5,665 nucleotides of DNA from contig CAMHOI010000068.1 in assembly GCA_946186725.1 (NCBI GenBank), positions 1 to 5,665 on the forward strand. Direction: 5' to 3'. The translations under genes and the position numbers were made by a program. Below the pieces are notes generated by a model that ran no database searches, had not been told where the DNA came from, and was given only the letters and a program-made list of their open reading frames with translations. This DNA comes from an uncultured Clostridia bacterium. GTDB taxonomy: Bacteria > Bacillota > Clostridia > Oscillospirales > Acutalibacteraceae. Shown in pieces: positions 1 to 5,295 of the stretch. Numbering within the stretch: the stretch's first letter is position 1; each line of letters starts with the position of its first letter.

Positions 1-363
1 AGCGACAGCGATCCCGCCTGCGTTGCTCTGACGCTGGCCAACGCCAAAAAGGCCGGGGCGGACGACTGCGTTTCCGCCTCGGAAGCCGACGTGGCCGGCT
101 TCGCGCCCGATACGCCCCGCGGCGTCATCATCACCAATCCGCCCTACGGGGACAGGATGCTCGATCTTGAACAGGCCGAGCGGCTTTACGGGATCATGGG
201 ACGGGTCTTTCCCAAGGGCTACGGCTGGCGGACGACCGTCATCACCTCCCACGAGCAGTTCGAGGTGTGCTTCGGCCGCCCCGCCGACAAACGCCGCAAG
301 CTCTACAACGGCAACCGGCCCTGTCAGGTCTACTTCTACTTCAAAGGACAAGGAGAGAGGTAA
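1..363 (+). CDS. rlmL: THUMP-type class I SAM-dependent rRNA methyltransferase (RlmL/YpsC-like), C-terminal part
   Basis: Open from the left edge to a TAA at 361-363; 120 residues of the C-terminal catalytic domain are visible and the start lies outside the window. The first residues (SDSDP, then LANAKKAG at 12-19) match the stretch of the Rossmann fold after the SAM-binding strand, where an acidic residue contacts SAM. NPPYG at residues 46-50 is motif IV of N2-guanine and N6-adenine methyltransferases, where the target amino group is bound. The tail (SHEQFEVCFGRP, then KRRKLYNGN) is typical of the UPF0020/RlmL family, which makes m2G in 23S rRNA (G2445 in E. coli) in the cytoplasm. The usual N-terminal THUMP domain would be upstream and cannot be checked, so the exact target base is inferred. 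The following lipid kinase gene begins 1 nt after the stop, which suggests one transcript with translational coupling. Confidence 0.87.
   Translation, partial: SDSDPACVALTLANAKKAGADDCVSASEADVAGFAPDTPRGVIITNPPYGDRMLDLEQAERLYGIMGRVFPKGYGWRTTVITSHEQFEVCFGRPADKRRKLYNGNRPCQVYFYFKGQGER
351..360 (+). promoter_or_regulatory. Shine-Dalgarno site that sets the GTG start of the lipid kinase gene
   Basis: AGGAG at 351-355, inside a longer purine run to 360, lies 9 nt before the GTG at 365. The site sits in the last codons of the methyltransferase gene. It supports GTG 365 over the in-frame ATG far upstream at 167, which would overlap the methyltransferase by almost 200 nt and add a low-complexity Ser/Thr/Pro tail foreign to the family. 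Confidence 0.75.
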
Positions 364-364
364 C

Positions 365-1306
365 GTGCGCCACGTCTTCATTGTCAACAACGCCGCCGGA
401 CGGGGGAAGCAGACCGTTCTGCTCATCCCCCGGATCGAGGCCTATTTCGCCGAGTGCGGGGGAAGCTATGAGATCGTGCATACCGCCGGCCCGGGCGACG
501 CGACCCGCCTGGCGCGGGAATACGTCTCCTCGGGGGAGGCGATCCGTCTGTACGCCTGCGGTGGGGACGGCACCCTGCACGAGGTGGTCAACGGCGCCGT
601 CGGCTATCCCAACGTCGAGGTGGGCTGTTTTCCCTGCGGGTCGGGCAACGACTACGTCGCCTCCTTCGGCAGTGCCGAGGCGTTCCTGGACGTGGCCGGG
701 CAGGTGAAGGGGGACTCCGTCGAGGTCGATCTGATGCGCACCGACGGGATGTGGTCCGTCAATCAGTGCTCCATGGGCTTCGACGCGGCTGTGGCGGACA
801 ACGTGCGCCTCTTCAAGAGTAAGCCCCTGGTCAGCGGGAGCATGGCCTACCTGCTCTCCATCTTCTACACCTTCCTGGGCAAACTGGGGCATGAGATGAC
901 CGTCACCGTCGACAACGGGGAACCGATCCGCGGCGACTTTCTCTTTGCCATTGCCGCCAAGGGGCAGTACCAGGGCGGTGGGATCCGGAGCGCGCCCGAC
1001 GCCGATCCGACCTCACGCCGCCTCAACCTCATGCTGGTCAGGGCCGTGAGTCACGGCCGGTTTCTCAAGCTTCTGCCCCTCTATCGCAAGGGGACCCATA
1101 CGGCCGCGAGCGACGTCGTGACCAGCGTCAGCGCCCGCCGTATCGCTGTGCAGGCGAGCGAAGAATTGCCCGTGGTCATGGACGGGGAGATCGTCCGCCG
1201 TTGCGCCATCACCACCGAGGTGGTTGAGAAGGGGCTGCGCTTTATTCTGCCCGCCTGTTTGACCAAGGAGAAAAAGCCGCTGGCGCGCCCTGTCGCCGCA
1301 AGATAA
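365..1306 (+). CDS. Diacylglycerol kinase family (DagK/YegS/BmrU-like) lipid kinase
   Basis: A 313-residue protein, normal length for bacterial soluble lipid kinases of the DAGK catalytic-domain family. These transfer the ATP gamma-phosphate to diacylglycerol or a related lipid at the inner face of the membrane, recycling DAG to phosphatidate. From the GTG start the N-terminal strand and loop read FIVNNAAGRGK (residues 5-15), a variant of the usual NPxSGxG nucleotide-binding loop. GGDGT at 66-70 is the hallmark ATP-binding motif, followed by LHEVVNG. FPCGSGNDY at 89-97 is the second signature (often GTGND; Ser here). MDGE at 272-275 in the C-terminal beta-sandwich supplies the conserved acidic residues near the active site. 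No signal peptide or transmembrane segment is seen, consistent with a cytoplasmic, membrane-associated enzyme. Start choice: GTG 365 has a good Shine-Dalgarno site and begins directly at the first core strand. Substrate is not decided by sequence; DAG, another lipid or undecaprenol-like substrates remain possible. Confidence 0.9.
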   Translation: MRHVFIVNNAAGRGKQTVLLIPRIEAYFAECGGSYEIVHTAGPGDATRLAREYVSSGEAIRLYACGGDGTLHEVVNGAVGYPNVEVGCFPCGSGNDYVASFGSAEAFLDVAGQVKGDSVEVDLMRTDGMWSVNQCSMGFDAAVADNVRLFKSKPLVSGSMAYLLSIFYTFLGKLGHEMTVTVDNGEPIRGDFLFAIAAKGQYQGGGIRSAPDADPTSRRLNLMLVRAVSHGRFLKLLPLYRKGTHTAASDVVTSVSARRIAVQASEELPVVMDGEIVRRCAITTEVVEKGLRFILPACLTKEKKPLARPVAAR

Positions 1307-1323
1307 ATTTTTTCAAAAAATTT
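1305..1323. other. AT-only perfect inverted repeat over the lipid kinase stop codon
   Basis: Nine-base arms AAATTTTTT (1305-1313) and AAAAAATTT (1315-1323) are perfect reverse complements around a single C. The repeat has no GC-rich stem, so it is not a standard intrinsic terminator, although the T-run could help weaken transcription. It may instead be an AT-rich element upstream of the groESL promoter. No function can be assigned from sequence. Confidence 0.35.
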
Positions 1324-1334
1324 CCGTTTTGCTC

Positions 1335-1362
1335 TTGATTTTTTCGGAAAATAGGTTACAAT
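1335..1362 (+). promoter_or_regulatory. Sigma-A-type promoter of groES-groEL
   Basis: The -35 box TTGATT (1335-1340) and -10 box TACAAT (1357-1362) are separated by 16 nt, in the AT-rich gap after the lipid kinase gene. The -10 box matches the consensus at 5 of 6 positions and the -35 at 4 of 6. The predicted start point, about 7 nt after the -10 box, is near 1369. That is inside the left arm of the CIRCE element, the arrangement expected for HrcA blocking RNA polymerase. Confidence 0.82.
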
Positions 1363-1399
1363 AGATTTAGCACTCGGGGTCATAGAGTGCTAAATCTAT
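1361..1399. promoter_or_regulatory. CIRCE operator (HrcA binding site), extended form
   Basis: The core TTAGCACTC (1367-1375), 9-nt spacer (1376-1384) and GAGTGCTAA (1385-1393) are an exact match to the CIRCE consensus, the operator of the heat-shock repressor HrcA. Perfect pairing continues outward so that 1361-1375 and 1385-1399 form 15-bp arms, the left one beginning in the last two bases of the -10 box. HrcA activity depends on GroEL in known systems, so groESL probably controls its own expression through this site. The transcribed part can also fold as a hairpin at the 5' end of the mRNA. Confidence 0.97.
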
Positions 1400-1436
1400 G
1401 TTTTGATGCGTTTGCATGGAATAGGAGGAATGAATC

Positions 1437-1721
1437 ATGACCATCAAACCGCTTACCGACCGCGTCGTCATCAAGATGATCGAGGCCGAGGAAACCACCA
1501 AGAGCGGGATCCTGCTCGCCGCCTCGGCGCAGGAGAAGCCCCAGATCGCCGAAGTGGTCGCCGTCGGTCCCGGCGGCATCGTGGACGGCAAGGAAGTGAA
1601 AATGTATCTCAACGTCGGCGACAGAGTCATCATGTCCAAGTACTCGGGCACCGAGGTCAAGATCGACGGCGTCGAGTACACCATCCTGCGTCAGTCCGAC
1701 ATCCTCGCCGTCGTCGAATAA
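1437..1721 (+). CDS. groES: Co-chaperonin GroES (Hsp10)
   Basis: A 94-residue protein, the standard GroES length, forming the heptameric lid that caps the GroEL chamber in the cytoplasm. It opens with the typical IKPLTDRVVIK strand (residues 3-13). The mobile loop around 16-32 carries the hydrophobic tripeptide ILL at 25-27, which contacts the GroEL apical domain. A Gly-rich turn VGPGG is followed by the signature KYSGTEVKIDGVEYTILR and the closing DILAVVE. AGGAGG at 1423-1428 lies 8 nt before the ATG; the out-of-frame ATG at 1430 is too close to that site to be used. It is the first gene of the CIRCE-controlled operon and groEL follows after 30 nt. Nothing in the protein is abnormal. Confidence 0.98.
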   Translation: MTIKPLTDRVVIKMIEAEETTKSGILLAASAQEKPQIAEVVAVGPGGIVDGKEVKMYLNVGDRVIMSKYSGTEVKIDGVEYTILRQSDILAVVE

Positions 1722-1728
1722 GACGGCG
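1706..1728 (+). other. Predicted stem-loop across the groES stop codon
   Basis: CGCCGTC (1706-1712) and GACGGCG (1722-1728) are perfect 7-bp arms around a 9-nt loop that contains the last groES codons and most of the stop codon. There is no following T-run, so it is not a terminator. A stem here could be an mRNA processing or stability site in the groES-groEL message, as reported for some bacterial groESL operons, or it may be a chance product of C-ending Val codons. Confidence 0.35.
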
Positions 1729-1751
1729 CCGCAAGAAAGAAGGTATTTACC

Positions 1752-3401
1752 ATGGCAAAAGATATCATTTACGGAGAGCAGGCCCGCAAGGCCCTGCAGG
1801 CCGGCGTCGACAAGCTGGCCAACACCGTCAAGGTCACCCTCGGCCCCAAGGGCCGCAACGTGGTGCTCGACCGCAGCTACGGCGCGCCGCTGATCACCAA
1901 CGACGGCGTCACCATCGCCAAGGACATCGAGCTGACCGACCCCTTTGAGAACATGGGCGCCCAGATGGTCAAGGAGGTCGCCACCAAGACCAACGACATC
2001 GCCGGCGACGGCACCACCACCGCCACCCTGCTCGCTCAGGCGCTGGTCCGCGAGGGCATGAAGAACATCGCCGCGGGCGCCAACCCCATGGTCGTGCGCA
2101 AGGGCATCAAGAAGGCCGTCGACGCCGCCGTTGAAGCCATCGGGAAGAACGCCAAGACCGTCGACGGGTCCAAGGACATCGCCCGCGTGGCCACCATCTC
2201 GGCCGGGGACGAGTTCATCGGCAACCTGATCGCCGAGGCCATGGAGAAGGTCTCCCACGACGGCGTCATCACCGTGGAGGAGTCCAAGACCGCCGAGACC
2301 TATTCCGAGGTCGTGGAGGGCATGATGTTCGACCGCGGCTACATCACCCCCTATATGTGCACCGACACCGATAAGATGGAGGCCGTCATCGACGACGCCT
2401 ACATCCTCATCACCGACAAGAAGATCTCCAACATCCAGGAGATCCTCCCCCTGCTCGAACAGATCGTCCAGGCGGGCAAGAAGCTCCTCATCATCGCCGA
2501 GGACATCGAGGGCGAGGCGCTGACCACCCTCATTCTCAACAAGCTGCGCGGCACCTTCACCTGCGTGGGCGTCAAGGCGCCCGGCTTCGGCGACCGCCGC
2601 AAGGAGATGCTCCGCGACATCGCCGTGCTGACCGGCGGCGAGGTCATCACTTCCGAGCTCGGCCTGGAGCTCAAGGACACCCAGATCGTCCAGCTCGGCC
2701 GCGCCCGTCAGGTCAAGGTGACCAAGGAGAACACCATCATCGTCGACGGCGCGGGCGAGAAGGATCAGATCGCCGCCCGCGTGGCCCAGATCCGCACCCA
2801 GATCGAGACGACCACCTCCGACTTCGACCGTGAGAAGCTGCAGGAGCGTCTGGCCAAGCTCGCCGGCGGCGTCGCCGTCATCAAGGTCGGCGCGGCCACC
2901 GAGATCGAGATGAAGGAGAAGAAGCTCCGCATCGAGGACGCCCTGGCCTCCACCAAGGCGGCTGTCGAGGAGGGCATCGTCGCCGGCGGCGGCGTGGCCC
3001 TGCTGAACACGGCCAAGGCCGTGGAGGAAGTCCTCGAACAGACCGAGGGCGACGAGCGCACCGGCGTGCGCATCGTGCGCAGGGCGCTCGAGGAGCCCAT
3101 GCGCCAGATCGCCATCAACGCGGGCATTGAGGGCAGCATCATCGTTGACAAGGTCCTCTCCAGCGGCAAGGTCAACTACGGCTTCGACGCCTATAAGGAA
3201 GTCTACACCGATATGCTCGAGGCGGGCATCGTCGACCCCGCCAAGGTCACCCGCTCCGCGCTGCAGAACGCGGCGAGCGTGGCCTCCATGCTCCTGACCA
3301 CCGAGTCCCTCGTGGCCGAGAACAAGGAGGACAAGGCGGCCGCGGCCGCGGCGGCCGGTGCCGCCGGCGGCATGGGCGGCGGTATGGGCGGGATGTATTG
3401 A
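1752..3401 (+). CDS. groEL: Chaperonin GroEL (Hsp60)
   Basis: A 549-residue protein, full family length, forming the 14-subunit ATP-driven folding chamber with GroES. The equatorial domain begins MAKDIIYGEQAR; TVKVTLGPKGRNVVLD at 25-40 is the ATP phosphate-loop region. D51 (in TNDGVTIAKDIE) and D86 (in AGDGTTTATLL) match E. coli D52 and D87 for ATP hydrolysis and metal binding. The intermediate and apical domains include VVEGMMFDRGYITPY and GVKAPGFGDRRKEML. D396 (in IEDALAST) matches the catalytic D398, and VAGGGVALL closes the second nucleotide contact. The C-terminal tail has seven Ala (529-535) and a Gly/Met repeat ending GGMGGMY, the disordered tail inside the cavity. A GAAAGAAGG-like site lies about 8 nt before the ATG. 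Codons end almost always in C or G, as expected for a highly expressed gene. This bias also leaves the complementary strand largely free of stops. Confidence 0.99.
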   Translation: MAKDIIYGEQARKALQAGVDKLANTVKVTLGPKGRNVVLDRSYGAPLITNDGVTIAKDIELTDPFENMGAQMVKEVATKTNDIAGDGTTTATLLAQALVREGMKNIAAGANPMVVRKGIKKAVDAAVEAIGKNAKTVDGSKDIARVATISAGDEFIGNLIAEAMEKVSHDGVITVEESKTAETYSEVVEGMMFDRGYITPYMCTDTDKMEAVIDDAYILITDKKISNIQEILPLLEQIVQAGKKLLIIAEDIEGEALTTLILNKLRGTFTCVGVKAPGFGDRRKEMLRDIAVLTGGEVITSELGLELKDTQIVQLGRARQVKVTKENTIIVDGAGEKDQIAARVAQIRTQIETTTSDFDREKLQERLAKLAGGVAVIKVGAATEIEMKEKKLRIEDALASTKAAVEEGIVAGGGVALLNTAKAVEEVLEQTEGDERTGVRIVRRALEEPMRQIAINAGIEGSIIVDKVLSSGKVNYGFDAYKEVYTDMLEAGIVDPAKVTRSALQNAASVASMLLTTESLVAENKEDKAAAAAAAGAAGGMGGGMGGMY

Positions 3402-3415
3402 TCCCACGACAACGC

Positions 3416-3448
3416 AAAAAGGGAACGGGCTCGCTCGTTCCCTTTTTT
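3416..3448 (+). terminator. Rho-independent terminator of groES-groEL
   Basis: The stem 3421-3429 pairs with 3434-3442 (GGGAACG with CGTTCCC, plus one G-U and one G-C pair) around a 4-nt loop, followed by six Ts (3443-3448). Five As at 3416-3420 can lengthen the stem by pairing with the T-tract. It lies 14 nt after the groEL stop codon and 17 nt before the mscS start codon. Confidence 0.93.
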
Positions 3449-3465
3449 GAGTAAAGGAGAAGATT

Positions 3466-4257
3466 ATGAAAGAATGGCTTGACGAGATCCGACCCCTGTT
3501 GGTCAGCGTGGGTGGGCGCATCCTCTCCGCACTGGCGGCGCTGCTCATCGGCGCGCTGCTCATCCGCGTCCTGATGCGCCTGCTCGAGAAGGGCAGACTG
3601 CTGAACCGCGCGAGCGGGGAGGTCAAGAGCTTTACCCTCAGCTTCGTCCGGGTGGGACTTACCGTCCTGCTCATCGTCAGCGTGATCGGCATCCTCGGGG
3701 TGCCCATGAGCTCGGTGGTGGCGGTGCTCGCCTCGGCGGGCGTGGCGGTCGGCCTCGCCTTGCAGGGGGCGCTGTCCAACCTCGCGGGGGGCATCATGCT
3801 GATGATCTTCAAGCCCTTCCACGTTGGCGACTACGTGGAGGCCTCGGGCGCTTCCGGCACGGTCAAGGAGATCACCCTGTTCTATTCCGTTTTTCTCACC
3901 CCGGACGGCAAGCGGGTATCGGTGCCCAACGGCTCCCTGATGAACGCCAACGTCACCAATTATTCCTCCGAGAAGCGCCGCCGCGTGGACGTCCCCTTCC
4001 CCTGCGCCCGCACCGAGGATCCCGAGCGGATCCGCGCCCTGCTGACCGGGGCGATGGAGGGGTGCGGTCTCGTGCTGACGGATCCCGCACCCACCGTGCT
4101 CCAGGAGCCCTTCGGGGAGGAAAGCATGAACTTCACCGCCCGCTGCTGGTGCAAAAACAAGGACTACTGGACGGTATACTACGAGCTGACCGAGGCGGTC
4201 GGCCGCGCCATGACCGCCGCCGGGATCGCCCAGCCGACGCACCGGATCGAACAATAA
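3466..4257 (+). CDS. mscS: Small-conductance mechanosensitive channel, MscS family
   Basis: A 263-residue compact MscS-type protein (E. coli MscS has 286), forming a heptameric inner-membrane channel that opens under tension to release solutes during hypo-osmotic shock. Three hydrophobic helices are seen: TM1 about 17-37, TM2 about 62-80 and pore-lining TM3 about 84-114. TM3 contains GVAVGLALQGALSNLAGG (92-109), nearly the Gly/Ala-packed pore helix of MscS, followed by FKPFHVGDYV at 115-124. The cytoplasmic beta domain has DGKRVSVPNG (PNG at 154-156), then the alpha/beta C-terminal cage domain. AAGGAGA at 3454-3460 lies 5 nt before the ATG. The gene begins just past the groEL terminator, leaving no space for its own promoter in the gap; read-through or a promoter inside groEL must serve it. 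Its stop codon overlaps the A-tract of the next terminator. The narrow length gives no hint of added regulatory domains. Confidence 0.96.
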   Translation: MKEWLDEIRPLLVSVGGRILSALAALLIGALLIRVLMRLLEKGRLLNRASGEVKSFTLSFVRVGLTVLLIVSVIGILGVPMSSVVAVLASAGVAVGLALQGALSNLAGGIMLMIFKPFHVGDYVEASGASGTVKEITLFYSVFLTPDGKRVSVPNGSLMNANVTNYSSEKRRRVDVPFPCARTEDPERIRALLTGAMEGCGLVLTDPAPTVLQEPFGEESMNFTARCWCKNKDYWTVYYELTEAVGRAMTAAGIAQPTHRIEQ

Positions 4258-4289
4258 AAAAGCAGCCCCCGGTCGGGGGCTGCTTTTTT
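4256..4289. terminator. Bidirectional intrinsic terminator between convergent genes
   Basis: The stem AGCAGCCCCC (4261-4270) pairs perfectly with 4275-4284 around a 4-nt loop. It is preceded by six As (4256-4261) and followed by six Ts (4284-4289), so the structure reads as a terminator on both strands. It ends mscS from the left, overlapping its TAA, and the deacetylase gene from the right, 5 nt after that gene's stop codon. Confidence 0.96.
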
Positions 4290-4294
4290 GCGGC

Positions 4295-5143
4295 TTACAG
4301 TTCGATCGTTTCGCCGGGGGCGAGAGTGTAATCCTTGCCGTCGGCCTGAAACCAGAGCTTGGTGGCGGTGGGATTGTGGACGATGTCGCAGTTCACGCTG
4401 GTCTGCATGGCGCGGTAGGCCTCCACGTAATCGTGGATCTCGATGTTGGTGGCGTACCAGATATCCTCGTGGCCGCCCAGCTTTTCGCAGATCTCCTCCA
4501 GCCGGTCCCAGTTGCCCTTGTTCTCGAACTCAAAGGAGTGGCCCCACAGGTAGAAGAGCCGGACGTGGCGGTTGTTGGGATAACCGTCGCTGGGGTCCAG
4601 GGCGAGGAATTTGTCGATATAAGTGAAAAGGTTGCCGTTGTTGTGGTGGGCGGTGGGGTTCCAGTTCCACCAGTCGTCGGGCAGAAGGAACTTGTCATTG
4701 TCGGCGCCAAGGGTGCGGGAATAGACGATGCCGATGGCCTTGAGGTAGTCGCGCACCTGCGCGTAGTCGGCGCCGTTGTAGAAGCGCAACACCCCGCTGT
4801 TGGGGTAGGCCATGCCGCGGATGATGCGCCCGAGCATCTTCTCCAGCTCCTCGCGGCAGAGCAGGTCGTCCCGCACCGCCTGGGGCAGGGGCACCATGCC
4901 GGGGGCAATGTGCTCGGCGCCGTGAATGGCGATCTCGTGCCCGTGGTCGAGCATGGTCTGCAGATCCTCCGTCAGCATGGCGGTGCCGCGGCGGATCCCC
5001 GCGCTGTTGATGTTGAAGGTGCATTTGATCCCGTGGCGGTCGATGATCTCCAGCAGATGGCGGTTGTAGACGTGGTTGTCGTCGTAGCTGAAGGTGACGG
5101 CCTTGGCTTTGTTCTCCGGGTAGCGCATGATCAGAAAGGGCAT
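4295..5143 (-). CDS. Polysaccharide deacetylase family protein (NodB/CE4-like fold), no signal peptide
   Basis: A 282-residue protein. The N-terminal half shows the NodB-type motifs: TFSYDD at 17-22 (motif 1, D21 as candidate base and D22 as metal ligand), IHGAEH at 73-78 (motif 2, H74 and H78 as metal ligands) and RGMAYPNSG at 109-117 (a motif 3 variant). LFYLWGHSFEFE at 196-207 holds the candidate catalytic His (H202). These residues fit a metal-dependent hydrolase removing N- or O-acetyl groups from carbohydrate, but the substrate is unknown. IWYATNIEI and a C-terminal beta-rich stretch (WFQADGKDYTLAPGE) belong to a subfamily known from many Bacillota and Bacteroidota. There is no signal peptide or membrane anchor, so a cytoplasmic site is inferred, unlike secreted peptidoglycan deacetylases. 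N23 replaces the Gly common after the Asp pair. On the minus strand AGGAG (5150-5154) lies 6 nt before the ATG at 5143, which favours this start over Met6. It is convergent with mscS and divergent from the DegV gene, so it is probably monocistronic. Confidence 0.88.
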   Translation of the reverse strand: MPFLIMRYPENKAKAVTFSYDDNHVYNRHLLEIIDRHGIKCTFNINSAGIRRGTAMLTEDLQTMLDHGHEIAIHGAEHIAPGMVPLPQAVRDDLLCREELEKMLGRIIRGMAYPNSGVLRFYNGADYAQVRDYLKAIGIVYSRTLGADNDKFLLPDDWWNWNPTAHHNNGNLFTYIDKFLALDPSDGYPNNRHVRLFYLWGHSFEFENKGNWDRLEEICEKLGGHEDIWYATNIEIHDYVEAYRAMQTSVNCDIVHNPTATKLWFQADGKDYTLAPGETIEL

Positions 5144-5181
5144 ATCCTTCTCCTCGTTTCCTTCGTGTTGTGTCTGTCTCC

Positions 5182-5210
5182 ATTGTAGTCCCGCGCGGGA
5201 GTAAAGTCAA
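5182..5210 (-). promoter_or_regulatory. Sigma-A promoter of the deacetylase gene
   Basis: Read on the minus strand, TTGACT (-35, 5205-5210) and TACAAT (-10, 5182-5187) are separated by exactly 17 nt. Both boxes match the consensus at 5 of 6 positions. The start of transcription is expected near 5175, leaving a leader of about 30 nt with the Shine-Dalgarno site. This is one of the two best-matching promoters in the window. Confidence 0.85.
5189..5200. promoter_or_regulatory. Perfect 12-bp palindrome in the promoter spacer, candidate operator
   Basis: TCCCGCGCGGGA is fully self-complementary and fills most of the 17-nt spacer between the -35 and -10 boxes of the deacetylase promoter. A dimeric regulator bound here would block or, as with MerR-type proteins, reshape the promoter. 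The spacer is the normal 17 nt rather than the 19-20 nt used by MerR regulators, so repression is the simpler reading. No regulator gene is visible nearby. In GC-rich DNA a short CG palindrome could also arise by chance. Confidence 0.4.
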
Positions 5211-5232
5211 GCGGCGGGAGGGCTTTTTTGCC

Positions 5233-5262
5233 TTGACAGAGGAGGATCGAATGTGGTACCCT
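5233..5262 (+). promoter_or_regulatory. Candidate promoter of the DegV-family gene
   Basis: A consensus -35 box TTGACA (5233-5238) is followed after 18 nt by TACCCT (5257-5262), a weak -10 box helped by an upstream TGG that fits the extended -10 motif. The predicted start near 5269 would leave a short leader with the GGAGGG site before GTG 5296. The -35 box faces the -35 box of the deacetylase promoter 22 nt away, making a compact divergent control region. Confidence 0.55.
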
Positions 5263-5282
5263 ATGAAGCGTATGATTTTTAC

Positions 5283-5288
5283 GGAGGG
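5283..5288 (+). promoter_or_regulatory. Shine-Dalgarno site favouring the GTG start of the DegV gene
   Basis: GGAGGG at 5283-5288 lies 7 nt before GTG 5296. A competing strong site, AGGAGG at 5240-5245, lies 5 nt before an in-frame ATG at 5251, so it does not settle the start alone. Family N-termini and the predicted promoter position favour the GTG. Confidence 0.5.
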
Positions 5289-5295
5289 ACCCTTT

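Noticed and set aside
167..364. N-terminal extension of the lipid kinase to an ATG at 167.
   Set aside because: The extension overlaps the methyltransferase in another frame, is Ser/Thr/Pro/Arg-rich and unlike the family. GTG 365 has a well-placed Shine-Dalgarno site and begins at the first core strand.
1321..1350. TTTCCG (1321-1326) and CGGAAA (1345-1350) as a hairpin terminator of the lipid kinase gene.
   Set aside because: Only 6 bp with an 18-nt loop, no following T-tract, and it overlaps the groESL -35 box.
1398..1406. A two-codon upstream frame (ATG TTT TGA) in the groES leader.
   Set aside because: It has no ribosome site of its own and partly lies within the CIRCE arm; it is most likely chance.
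1380..3812. An 810-codon open frame on the minus strand opposite groES, groEL and the start of mscS.
   Set aside because: It is explained by the strong C/G-ending codon bias of groEL, which removes stop codons from the opposite strand. The translation is low-complexity (Gly, Asp, Leu, Val, His rich) with no recognisable domain, and it runs through the terminator and CIRCE.
4376..5188. A 270-codon plus-strand open frame opposite the deacetylase gene.
   Set aside because: It is antisense to a gene with clear family motifs, has a biased Val/Gly/Ala composition and no matching domain, and crosses the deacetylase promoter-proximal region without its own signals.
5271..5276. TATGAT as a -10 box for the DegV gene.
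   Set aside because: Good -10 match, but no acceptable -35 box about 17 nt upstream and no extended -10 TG; transcription would start on top of the ribosome site.
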